A stretch of 64,000 nt of DNA from Reticulitermes speratus. Its lineage: Eukaryota; Arthropoda; Insecta; Blattodea; Rhinotermitidae. How positions within the stretch are numbered: position 1 is the stretch's first letter; every line of letters starts with the position of its first letter. The stretch spans positions 12,455,936-12,519,935 of the forward strand of contig JAJKFL010000008.1 of NCBI GenBank assembly GCA_021186555.1, written 5' to 3'. The notes under the pieces were generated by a model. The model had not been told where the DNA came from. It searched no databases and worked only from the letters and a program-made list of their open reading frames with translations. Below are positions 22,501 through 38,139 of this stretch, in pieces. The position numbers and the translations under genes were made by a program.

Positions 22501-25500
22501 TCTGACATACTGTTTGTTGATTATTGTATTAAATTACCTCAGGTGTAAAAATATCCTTTCAGTTTTGTACAATATGATTTCAGATTTGATCTTGAAGAAA
22601 TTGCAGATTATTAAGTCAGTGGACTTCAAGCAAGAGAGAAAAGCTGGAACAAATGAAGGACTGAAGATTAGTTTTGACCTGTACCTGCCCTCCCCAGCAT
22701 TCCGCAAAGCTAGTCCAGGTCTTCCTAACTACAGGATCCCTGTCGTTGGGTAATCATGCATCAGCAGTTAATTTCTGTGTAGCCTGTGACCTGAAAATAA
22801 TAAAATAACCTTCTGAAACACAATGTGCCTGCATGTTAAATTATCTTATAAAAGCATTTTATTGGAAGATGTTTATATTGTCTTTTTACACTAACAGAAG
22901 CACTTGACATTTGACAGAGGGAAATGAAAATTCTACACTGATTATTACTTTCTTAAAACTGCCATTACAGTGTGCGACAGTTTATGTTAAAAGGTACTGG
23001 AATTCTCACTGTAAATCACAAATTGAAAGCATTCTCAGGAATGTTAACATAATAATTATATGTAATAGTAACAAGGAGTTGGACAAACTAGTATATTTTT
23101 GTGAATGCTTGTCCACAAGCACTGAATGCTTTTGAGACATTAGTTCTTTAACAAAAATAGCAAAATGATCCTGTTAACAGACTGAATGATACTTGTACAC
23201 TGGCATTCCCAGACATTTAACCATTAAAGTATGGGAGATGTAAATCCCAAGTAGCCACTTGCGGCCAGGGTTCTTTTCGCTTTAAATGCCCGTTTTTGCA
23301 CCTGCTGATATCATCCATAGTATTTCATACATTTTTAAAGATAAAACCTTCAAATAAAAAGTACATGCTTAAGAATGAATCCAGCTACCTGTTACGCAAG
23401 TTTCAAGAAAATCCACCTATTTTTACGCAGCTTAGTTGGTCATTTGTTATTTTGTTTAATTTTCACTTTAAGCTTCATTTTCTAGATTTATTCTTTTCCA
23501 ATAGCTCCTGCTATAAGTGGGGACCCTGTGCTATAAAATTTGGAGCTGACCATACATGTCATCATATTTCCTTGTACACCGTTTAGGTTTCAGTCTTATA
23601 ATGATATTTATGTTTCGTGGTAGTGCAGGCTTATCTGGGTGCCTAGTGCAAATGAGTTAATATGCAATCAGTGGGAGAGGTAAGGAATGCATACAGACGT
23701 TCCTTGCTCTGGTTAGTGCAATATGGGACCACAGGTAAATGCCCTTCATTCTGCTGTAAGGATTTCTTCGTGACTTTTTTTAATGTTTGGTTCATGCTTA
23801 CATCTATCTACAACTCAACAGTTCAGCCCGTTCCGTCACAGCAATAACATGTGACAGGCCAGGCAAGGTAGACGCTTGAATCACGATCAGAGAGTCAGCA
23901 GCTGACTTATGCAGTGTAAGAGAATTCGGTTCCATGTGTGTTCCACCAAAAACAAAGAAGCAAGAACAAAATTCAAGTATCGAGAATGCGATATAGGGTT
24001 GTGTGCTACCTCATGTTTTGAGGTATATCGCACCAAACTGAATTTCTGAGGACCAACTGACACTAAAATGGAAAGGCGGAACACACAAATGTATGTAAAT
24101 ATTACCATTGTAGTTTCTGAACTGATATGTTTCAGTAGCGTTTTGATGAAATAATGGGGGTGTGGATTTTACGGAAGGGCTGTATGAAGGAACAGAGACT
24201 TGTCGGAAGGTCCTTTATGTGTGTGTATTTCACTTTGCCAGTATGAGGAAAAAATAACCACTGCCTGGAGACATCTGTAAATAATTTGTGACTGCTAGCA
24301 AAATCGTAATGTAAGAAAAATTAAACCTCATTAGTGATAATTTTAACTAGAATTAATTCTCACACAATCTTGTATGCCTATACAAGCCTTTTAGACAAAT
24401 GTTATGAAAAAGAGACGTGTAATTATAGATACAGAAAATTTTTAAAATGACAAGGCTTTGCGGGACTATGTTTTCCCATTCAGTTGTACAGGGTTAATGT
24501 ACCTCAAATGAGTTGTTCATTGTCTACAGCTGATGAAAAAAAAAATTAAAAATGTAAGATCAATAAAGCCGATCCCAGTGGCCGCGCGGTCTAAGGTCTA
24601 GGTCTGCGGCCGCTCGCTTACTAAGATTGTGGGTTCGAATCCTGCCGAGGGCATGGATGTCTGTCTCTTGCGAGTGTTGTGTGTTGTCAGGTAGAGGTCT
24701 CTGCAATGGGCTGATCCCTTGTCCAGAGGAGTCCTACCGAGTGTGGTGTGTCTCAAAGTGTGATCGTGAAGCCTCGAACAATGAGGCGGCCTAGGCCCCC
24801 AAGGGGCTGTCAAGCCATTGAAAAAAAAATATCAATAAATTAGTGAATTATCAGACCAAACTCTACTAGTATTTGCATGAAAATTCATGTCTTTTGGGAT
24901 GTTACACTGTGTCAGTGAGTAAATAGCTCCCAAAATTTCAGGTGTCCAGTGGTCTTCAGCATCTTGTTGCCTCTGAACTGTCAAGAGCTGTTTATCAAAC
25001 AACGCAGTGTACTATCCAAGAATATCTCAATTTTGAGCAACACTGCTGTGAGAACCTCAAATATCACAGTGTTTACATGTTTTAAAACACTGAAACCATA
25101 CCGTGAAATGTAGGTTCCATTTCCTAGTCTTGCGTAAGTGATAGGTCATTACTGTGGAACCTGCCTTGTATCTCTTAACACCAAAAGTGCATCCAGCAAC
25201 ATTAATAACTCTTTGTCTTTCCCATTACATACAGGACCTGGCAATGTGTCTCAGTGTAAAACTTTAGAGACCCTGAATTAGAAGCTCATCAGATACCAGT
25301 ATGGGACGTATAACTTGTTTACATTAATGCATATAATTCCTACTGAACCAAAGAAATAAGTTTTAGCTTTACCCAAGTTTTGGCTTGCTCAGTATCTCCC
25401 TGCTTTACCTTTAGATCCTTGGGGTTAGATTCAGGTTACATTCCTCCCTGTTGTACAAACTGCACTCTATTAAAGGTAATCAAAATGTATTTTTGCTGTA

Positions 25501-26492
25501 TTTAAACTGTATTAATGTAGTATCCAGAGTTACCAAAAATTTAGATGAGTAGCTGAAAGTATGAATACACCCATTGCACAGCCATGGTAATAAAGGCAGA
25601 GACAGATCACTTGATATAAGGTTTACAGTGAAGCATGATACAGTAGAACCCAGATAAGAAGTCGCCGAATAAGTTTTCCCCTGTAAGAAGTCCGATTTTC
25701 AAAGTCCCGAAATCCTATTGCTTTTAATAAGCTTCTCTCTTAATAAGTCTTCCCGCTTAAGGAGTCCCTAATCCTCTGGTCCCTTGAAAGACTTCTTAAC
25801 AGGGTTCTACTGTATATTCTAAAGATGTTAGCAGAGAATGGAAGAATTTTACTACTATTATTTCCCACCATCCTATCATCTGTTCATTATACAAAGATGA
25901 AATGTGTGTGTGTATATCATATATATATGATACACATCAACCTCTAACATAGTGCCACCTTCACTAAGTGCCCACGGAAGTCTGAACACAAAGTCCCTGC
26001 TATGCCGTGTTTCAATTTACCGCCACCTTCGCCATACCATAGTTAATTGTACTGAACAAACAGTGGTGCTATATCTGGGTTTGACTGTATAAAAATACTA
26101 TCATCAAATTGCTTTGTAAGTGCTACTACATTTTTTCCATTCATTTGTGGTGTTTCTTTCTATGGGATCTTGTACTTGTTTTCTCAAAAACTACTGTATC
26201 TTCATTTATAGGCTTGTGAATACACACAAACAGATGCACATGTGCATGTATATAACGTACTTGTTGCTGTCCACATTTTACCATCCTTCAAATTTTGTTA
26301 ATTAATATGTTGAAATTGTTGTATCTTTATTTCAGATTTGAGGATCCTATGCCTGAACTGAAAGACATCACTGCACTCCTGCAAGACTTTCAAGATGATG
26401 TGCCTCTGCTTTTCGCTATTGTCCTGCCAGACACAGTCACATTCCTACAGTTTGGAAGTGTTAGATTGCCTGTTGAGGCAGTTTGTCCATAA
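16516..26492 (+). CDS. TSEN54: tRNA-splicing endonuclease subunit Sen54 (6 exons; frame interrupted in exon 4)
   Basis: Exons: 16516–16544, 17308–17469, 18460–18607, 18826–21188, 22584–22749, 26336–26492. Sen54 is a structural subunit of the four-subunit complex that excises introns from pre-tRNAs in the nucleus. The N-terminal Sen54 domain spans exons 1–4 (SAQELVQSRGKVDRTLP at the exon 1/2 join, GRHWKQMGHEVAGKLYLFPE, MSIQEGYSMLLGPDTGCTF, HLVRQGYIVLRHSK); the C-terminal nuclease-fold domain is in exons 5–6 (ISFDLYLPSPAFRK, LPNYRIPVVG then FEDPMPEL). The first exon is only 29 nt but its phase fits. Exon 4 adds about 700 residues of acidic, disordered linker, so the protein would be about 1000 residues against 526 in human. 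The reading frame breaks at about 20161, where one repeat unit lacks two bases; an otherwise open frame continues to the exon end. This is an error, a polymorphism or a real lesion. Confidence 0.87.
17650..17894 (+). repeat. tRNA-derived SINE in TSEN54 intron 2
   Basis: A tRNA-like head 'ccatggctcaggtggttagc' (A-box-like) and a degenerate B box 'aagtttaatcc' at about 17710 precede a body with 'gtggatgaagtggca' and 'gacagcatcagtaaataaaac'. A related copy lies at 2105–2300. The next element (17909) was inserted at its 3' edge. Confidence 0.5.
17909..18429. mobile_element. Palindromic Penelope-like element 1 with hammerhead-like motif
   Basis: A 13-bp direct repeat 'acttcatttcata' lies at 17896–17908 and 18430–18442. 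Inverted arms start at 17941 (left) and end about 18430 (right). A 32-nt non-palindromic extension (17909–17940) is present only at the left. The left arm, minus strand (about 18043 to 17998), reads CTGAAGA, T, a 6-bp stem (GAACCC/GGGTTC), GAAA, then ACATGT. The right arm (18327–18372) has the same motif with a disrupted CUGA box. A second inner palindrome lies at 18240–18292. The right end is about 30 bases from the TSEN54 exon 3 acceptor. Confidence 0.75.
20147..20278 (+). repeat. 21-bp tandem repeat in TSEN54 exon 4 with frame break
   Basis: Five full 21-bp units run from 20174 to 20278 and encode SNNAGVW heptads. The preceding partial unit (20147–20161) ends 'gtgtgtgg' and is followed by 'taat' instead of 'agtaat', i.e. 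two bases short. Upstream the Sen54 frame then hits TAA at 20162; downstream the Sen54-compatible frame is open to the splice donor at 21189. Unit identity suggests recent slippage. Confidence 0.85.
21245..22583 (+). other. TSEN54 intron 4
   Basis: No coding exon seen after the donor at 21189. The stretch 21540–21815 holds a two-part degenerate duplication around 'caatttaaatgc…actg' and '…gggacagcattgtcccatt', unclassified. A weak SINE-like segment follows at 22090–22335. Confidence 0.4.
22090..22335 (+). repeat. Weak tRNA-derived SINE-like segment
   Basis: A-box-like 'ttggctcaggcaat' and B-box-like 'ggtttgaatc' (about 22151) are followed by a body sharing 'tttcctccatcccttcatg…aatgccaggtt…accatggccatttcc' with 61850–62050. 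No target duplication found. Confidence 0.35.
24568..24830 (+). repeat. tRNA-derived SINE, complete with target duplication
   Basis: A 9-bp direct repeat 'atcaataaa' lies at 24559–24567 and 24831–24839. The head has a perfect-looking pol III B box GGTTCGAATCC at 24632–24642 and an A-box region 'gtggccgcgcggtctaagg'. A body of about 150 bp ends in a short A-rich tail. It sits in intron 5 of TSEN54. High GC relative to flanks and an intact B box suggest a young insertion. Confidence 0.85.
24885..25075. repeat. Fold-back element, family 2 copy (TSEN54 intron 5)
   Basis: Left arm 'atgtcttttgggatgttacactgtgtcagtgagtaaatagct', centre 'cttcagcatcttgttgcc', and a right arm ending 'aacactgctgtgagaacctcaaat', which is the inverted family end. 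Confidence 0.6.
25641..25812. mobile_element. Pogo/Tigger-type MITE with TA target duplication
   Basis: Ends 'cagtagaaccc' and its inverse 'gggttctactg' are bordered by TA at 25639–25640 and 25813–25814. The 172-bp interior has tandemly repeated 'aataag(a)agtc' phrases and no coding capacity. It lies in TSEN54 intron 5. Confidence 0.8.
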
Positions 26493-26651
26493 TCTTTTTA
26501 TATACTATTTCCTAATTTCAGCATAATGTGTAAGAACTTCCAAGTGTTCTTTATATTTATTTTGCGTAATTATGCCAGTACTTTGATCTTTATCTGACCA
26601 GTTTGTATTTAAATTTTAGCGCGTGGTTTATTATTTGAACAGAAATTATGA

Positions 26652-26657
26652 AATAAA
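26652..26657 (+). promoter_or_regulatory. Polyadenylation signal of TSEN54
   Basis: First AATAAA after the TSEN54 stop codon, 160 bases downstream. Confidence 0.45.
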
Positions 26658-26774
26658 CAGCATTTTGTGGAACTAAAACAGAGATTAAGCAGTATGTCTT
26701 AAAAATGCAGCAAATTTCCTTGTTGCCTAAATATGTAAAATTAATTTTAGTTCCCCCCCCCCCCATGGTTAAAA

Positions 26775-26977
26775 GAATGCTGATGAAGACTCGTCTTTTG
26801 GGATAGTGCCATGTTGACTGGTAAATAGTGACCAACACTGGGGACACATGCAGCCTCCATCTTCACGTAGTCCAAAAAAGAGTACCCTAAGGATGGAGGC
26901 AGCAAGCACCTCTGAAATGTCCATAACTGTTTACCAGTTGGCATGGCATCATATCCCACAAGATTTGAATTCATCAA
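26775..26977. repeat. Fold-back element, family 2, best-preserved copy
   Basis: Arms pair end to end: 'gatgaagactcgtcttttgg' with '…cacaagatttgaattcatc' and 'gccatgttgactggtaaata' with 'gtttaccagttggcatggc'. The centre reads 'accctaaggatggaggcagc…acctctgaaatgtcc'. It lies just past TSEN54, after a 12-base C run. Confidence 0.7.
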
Positions 26978-26979
26978 TT

Positions 26980-29900
26980 AAGGCACACTAAGTACTTTAA
27001 AAAGCCACCAAGTGGATGTAATTGAAAGAGTTTTTAACTTGAAGCTCCAAGACAGAAGTTCTCATAAAGTCATCATTCAAAATTAACACATTTTGCAGCA
27101 AGTGGTGGTTCTCCCCTGACTGTATTAATCTGCACCCTTCCACAAAATATGCCAGTTCTGCTGCCAGTTTATTAAATTTTGTCCATAACAATCTCGTGTT
27201 TTGCCCCTTTGTTCATTGACAGGTCTCTCCCCAACGTTTCAAACCACCCGTGGTCAATTCCAGTCAGCTGTTTAAAAGATTTGATATGAATTGTATGGAA
27301 CACACAGTTTAATTCAAAATCGAGTTGTGTTCAGTCACTCCGGGAGAACAAATGGAATCATATGTGATGCATTGTACTGTATATACTACAAATATTTGTA
27401 CATTTTTTCAGCTTCTACTGTGTTCAATGTAAAGAACCCAGCTAGTAGCAAGGCTGCATATCTTAATGTTTACTGTTAACAAATGTCATAAATCATAATT
27501 CTTTTGCCTATATTATGCATAAACAGGCTACAGAAATATTTTGTTTTAATAAATGCCTAGGCAATCTAATACTGCTGCAAATAAGTATGAAAATGAAAGT
27601 GTGCTGTAGGAACAAAGGTTTTAATAAAACTTGTGTAACATGTTTCTAAACAGGTAAAGCATTTGATATTTATGCTGGAAATTGTGCTAAGGAAAAAAGG
27701 AAATTTTGTAAAATAAAAGTGGGTGACACTAGATACAGATGTTAGAAAGGGGTTTAAAAAGTATGTAGAAGAATATTTGGTAAGATAAAATTTATCAGAT
27801 CAAATACAAGGGACAGGAAGAAGCACTTACAGGCATGCTTGTTGTTATATCCAATTTGGTTTTGGAGTAAATAGCATGGATCTGTAGGCAAATAAAAACA
27901 GCCTATCCTAGTGACCTGTAAGAAACAAATGAGGTGGGGAAAACCATTATTCATCCCCTAGAGAAGTCTGTGTTAAATTCTGACATCATGATCAACTGAA
28001 AAAAATTAATAAGACAAACTCCCTCTGTTGAACAATGTTTATATTTCTGTAATAAACCAAATAAAATTTATACCTTGTATTTGTGGGGAGTGAAGTCAGT
28101 CCTATTATGATGAAGGGTTTGCTTAAATTACAACTAATGTGCTGTAGTATGAATGTATTATATGACTATCAAAATGTAAAGACAAGTCACCGCTGCTGCA
28201 TCTCGGTGTATGATAACATCCAACTTTGTGCAGAAGAGGAAACACAAGTCACAAAAAAATCCAACATTAAATTATTATTGACACAAACAGGAATTTATGC
28301 TCTTCATAATCCATGTAAAGTGAACACAGAAACACATTTTATGTTGCAAACTAGAAGTGTTGAAAATATACATCTCCCAGTAGTTCAATATCCAACTTCA
28401 TCACTGTGCCATAATTTGTCACACCTTCGACAACCTATTGCCTTACCAGTTCTCACTGATATTTCAGTTTTACTGCATAAATATCACACGTCTGCAAATA
28501 AAGTACTACACAGATTGTAAAGGATAACTGCTAATAATACAGTACTTCAGTAGTTTGCAAATACAGTATATTCCCAATTATCTATGTTCACACGTGTGGT
28601 TTGGGTGTCATTTTGTTTCTCTTCTGATTTGGGTTACACATTGTTTGTTGGGTGGAGCAGCTTTTTCCAACCTCCTCAGTGCCAAGTTCCAACCTGAAAT
28701 TACCTCCTAAGATTGTCAAGCCATGTTGTTTTTGAGTAACAATGTAACAATTAAGAGGAAGAGTGAAGAGACCAAATAAATGGGAAATAATGAGCTAGCC
28801 AGTCACACTGTAGAATTTCAGTGTATTGACACAACTACAGTACATGGGTCAGTGTCAAATAACAATACAGCCATGAGGAAAATTTAAACTACCACAAGAA
28901 GTGTAAACAATTTTCAAAAACAAACAAGCCTTCTGGTAAAATACCTTGAGATTATCTATGCTTTTGAGTATTCATGTCTTATCACCTTCATTAGCACAGA
29001 CAATTTGAAGGTATGCTGTACATCTGAAACTACTTGCAGAGTACTACCCATAAATTACACATACTTTCAACCCTGAACACAAACAAACTTGCAGAAAAGC
29101 CATTATTGCAGGTACTAAGATAAGACTTTAAAATATTATTAGTATAGAGCAGTGGTATTCAATCTTTTTTGTTCTTGTACCCCCAGATATAATTTCTCTT
29201 CAACTTTGTACCCCCAAAGTTGTTGGTGCATAATTCAAGTTATACATAGACTATAATCTACACCTAAAATAAGTTAAATAAATTACATCCAAAATAATGT
29301 ATTAAATAATGTTTTAAATGAGAAAAAGGAGAGTCAAGCTATTAAATAACAAATATATTATATGCACTATGTGGAATAAAATGACACTAGCCGCCCAGAT
29401 AAGAATCACATAAAGAGAGAGAGAGCAAAATGGCGCTCCCAAATCGCAAGTCCTTATGTCCGAGTCTCTCGTGGCTAAAACTAAATCTGACCCTGATTAT
29501 TCAGTGTTTATCATGAAATAATATATTTATTTTTTTTTAATTTTACGTCTTCGCGTGCCCCCAGGGGTACGCGTACCCCAGGTTGAATACCACTGGTATA
29601 GAGCACCAAGTAGCTGGTAACTAATCTTGGAGATCACTAATGGCTGGTAACATCTTTGGAGTATTAAAATACAGTTGCAGCAACAAATATCAAGCACTAA
29701 ATTAGTTATATAAAATGATCCACAGAAACAGAGATAAAGTGATTGGAGTTTGAAGAAATTCAGTTTAACATAATAAGGATTATGATCTGTAATATAACAA
29801 GATGCTATGAAATGCATTTCACATGTATCATGGATATAGAACACTAAAACCAACCGTATGGTGATATTACCCTAAGGTCCATCATTACAAACAAACAGCC

Positions 29901-32900
29901 CACCAAAGGAAATGATCCTGAACTAGTTTCGTCCACCTCCTCATAATCTATTTCCTTCAAATCATTTTATCTTCTTTCCAGTCTTTCCTTGTGAGAGGTT
30001 TCTCTGCCAAAATTCTGTATGCATCTAATCTTACCCATCCAAGGTAGATATCATGGAAATCTTAATGCATTCAATTTTTCTATCCTGCCAACACTACACA
30101 GCCTGTAGATATTACACAGCTCTATGTTGTGTAATATCCTAAATTACTGATTAATTTCAACCCATTTAGGTACAAATACTATTTTGTGAATGTGAACTTC
30201 ATGAATGTGTTAGTAGCAACATATTCAAATGACAGTTACACAAACTGTTGAAGTCAGAACATTGTAAATGTACAATCAATTACTTCATAAAGGTAAAATT
30301 AAAGTAAAGGCACAACATTTTATCAGAATATACATATTACAGTACCTACATTGCATTTTTCTCCTCTCATTCCCTCTTTAGAGGATATATACCAGCATTT
30401 CTTTATCCCTTACTTTGCATAGTATAGTTAGAGGGTTGGAGGGTAAGTGGACATTTTTATGCACTTACAACATTATAAGGTAACTTGATGGATCAACCAT
30501 GCAGTCAAGAGAATCATCTGCAGCCTCACAACTGTGAGGATTGAGTAAAAGAAAAAGTGAGGCGAGAATTTCAAAATAAAGGCAGGAAAACAAAACTACA
30601 TGACAAAATGTGTAGGCATAAGACTTACATTTGTGTGCCATACTTAAGTTTAGTGTTCATTTAATGCCAAGAAATACCATATACAGCATAAATGGTACCC
30701 AACAATACAAAACTAAAGCTTTCAATGATTTATGGAATATAAGTGCCCAAGAAAGGAATTCACTCTCAGAACAAGTAAATTACAAATCTTAACATCAAAT
30801 GAAAAAATATGAGGAGCAATGGGTTAAAATTCATACTAGCTCACAAATAGTTCAGGAGAATAAGTTTCAGAGATATGAACTGGTAATACCTTAAAAGCAA
30901 AGACAAAGCACTACTTAAAAGAGTGCCGTGATGGGATTCAAGAACAAATAAATCTTTGTGCTGAAGGTACTTGAATGTATGTTGCTTTTTTGGCATCCTT
31001 TATGAAGTAAAAGAACATGTTACATGTAAAACATAACTGTCTGTCTGTGACAGTATCAACGCCCAAATGGTGTGACAGATTTTTTAATTTGATATCAGAG
31101 ACTTCCTCTAAGGCTGTCAGGCAATTGTGATTATTAGCCATATTGAGCCACAGTGAAGTCCACATTACTTAAGGCCATAAATAGACTTTCATGCATGTCA
31201 TAAACTGTTAATCAGATTCTACTGACAGACTGTAAGCAACTTTAAAAACCAAAAACAATGCCACTGGGAACCCCTACCAGTCTTGTTACATTCAGCAATG
31301 CAAATGTTGTTATTAGTACCACAATGCATTTTCCTTATAAAGTTTCTTAGTGGCTCACTTTACAGTCTAAAATAGTGCTGTTGAATGTCTACTGTGGAAC
31401 ACCCCTACAAGTTACTAACTCTTAGCTGCTGACCAGTAGAACTGTAAGCACACTGCCACAAGACAGTGAGGCAGATTTGTTAGCAGTAAAGAGCATGGAA
31501 TTTTACAAAATTAATGTTACAATATTAATAAATTAGTAGTTGTGGAATATACAATAATGATATTTTTTATATACAGAATGAGTTTAATTTAAAAAAAAAC
31601 TGAGAATGTGAAACAAATACTGCATTGGTAACAAACGAGATTTCTTAACATCCTGGCTTAATTGTTTGAAAATGTGAATGTGGTCAGCACTTCAGAACTA
31701 TACTCTTTCTTGCTCTCAGGTGTAATGGTCAAAATTTACAAGGTAAAGCATTATTTTAATTACACAATTATTGCACTGGAACAATGGCATTTGTAATAAG
31801 ACTAAGACAAATGGAAGATTATATGGTCGTAACATACGCACCTGTATAGTCATGTAGCTTATAGGAATATGCTGTTTCTATATCTACACAATATGTCAAA
31901 AGTAATGTTACATACATAAAATGAGAAGTTTTCATTACTATAATGAAAATACAAAAACCGACATTCCTAATCTCATAAAATGTAAATTCTTGTACATTAG
32001 CCTACAGCAAATATGGCAGTAACAGGTACAGTATGCATCATAAAATATGACTTTCTGACTACAGCATCAAACGTTTAAGAAATGAAACCTATCTAATAAG
32101 AAAACTGGTAGTCACTACTGTTTCAGACCTAAACAGAATTACTTCTACTGAAAAGCAACCCTTAATAGATCATACAGTATATCAACACATCAAAAGGTGT
32201 GAACATATCACACCTGAAACTATTTGGCATATTTACAAGACTGATGAATGAGCACTTACCTATCAAAGGTGAAAAAAATATTAATTGGCACACCTCGATA
32301 AAGACGTCCACATATAAGTGCAGAGTGGTGATTTAATCACCTCTTGCCACAGTGCCTTACACTGTCAAAAATGACTAGAACAGTACATACAACCATATTC
32401 TTGGACCAATATGTCTAATGCTATGAACTAAAATTAATAAAGCCATCGGAAAAACCGTTAGGAAAGATCTAACAATCAGAACCTTAACTGCACATTCAAA
32501 GAATTTCCACTTTTAAATGGAACACATCACGAATACTAATGCAGGAGATAATCCTTTACATCAGAAGTGCAATGACTAAGAAATGTTTCTTGTTACAGCA
32601 ATGAGACATCCTTGTGCTAGCAACATCCACTGACTGCAACAAAAAGAAAACTGCAATTTAACTTTGAAATGCCAAGAAAACTAATGTGCTTTTTAGGACA
32701 GAAATATCACATTCACACAAATATGAGACAAAGTATGCTTGCTACTTTAGGCCTTGAAAAATGGGGAGTCAGATACCACATGATGAAGTTAGGATGGCAA
32801 AGGTAGCACAATAGTTCTGGTGAACACTGGTTTTCCAGAAATCAGACATAAAACCCATCTTATATGCATGTAAATACAGTATTGAACATTTTAGCACAGA

Positions 32901-33005
32901 TGTGGCTACTGACTTCCGTCACTTTGTCTTCTACTCATTTGATATATGCACATAAATTTCTTAAAAATATTCTTATACATATACCCAACACATTACCTTA
33001 AGTTC
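26980..33005. other. Intergenic region between TSEN54 and the 3-O-sulfotransferase gene
   Basis: About 6 kb between the convergent 3' ends. A hAT MITE sits at 29150–29595; otherwise I see no supported gene. The longest open frame (28083–28520, plus, 145 codons) matches nothing I recognise and looks like chance. Confidence 0.5.
29150..29595. mobile_element. hAT-type MITE with 8-bp target duplication
   Basis: Terminal inverted repeats begin 'cagtggtattcaa' at both ends. An exact 8-bp direct repeat 'gtatagag' flanks it (29142–29149, 29596–29603), the hAT signature. Subterminal 'ggggtacgcgtacccc' is typical wording of hAT miniature elements. The 446-bp interior is non-coding. Confidence 0.88.

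Positions 33006-38139
<5,134 letters not shown>

Noticed and set aside
24568..24660. Intact tRNA gene with a perfect B box
   Set aside because: The anticodon/acceptor arms do not fold as a tRNA and the unit has a SINE body, tail and target duplication.
28083..28520. 145-codon plus-strand open frame between genes
   Set aside because: No recognisable motif, no splice or polyadenylation support, biased composition typical of chance ORFs.
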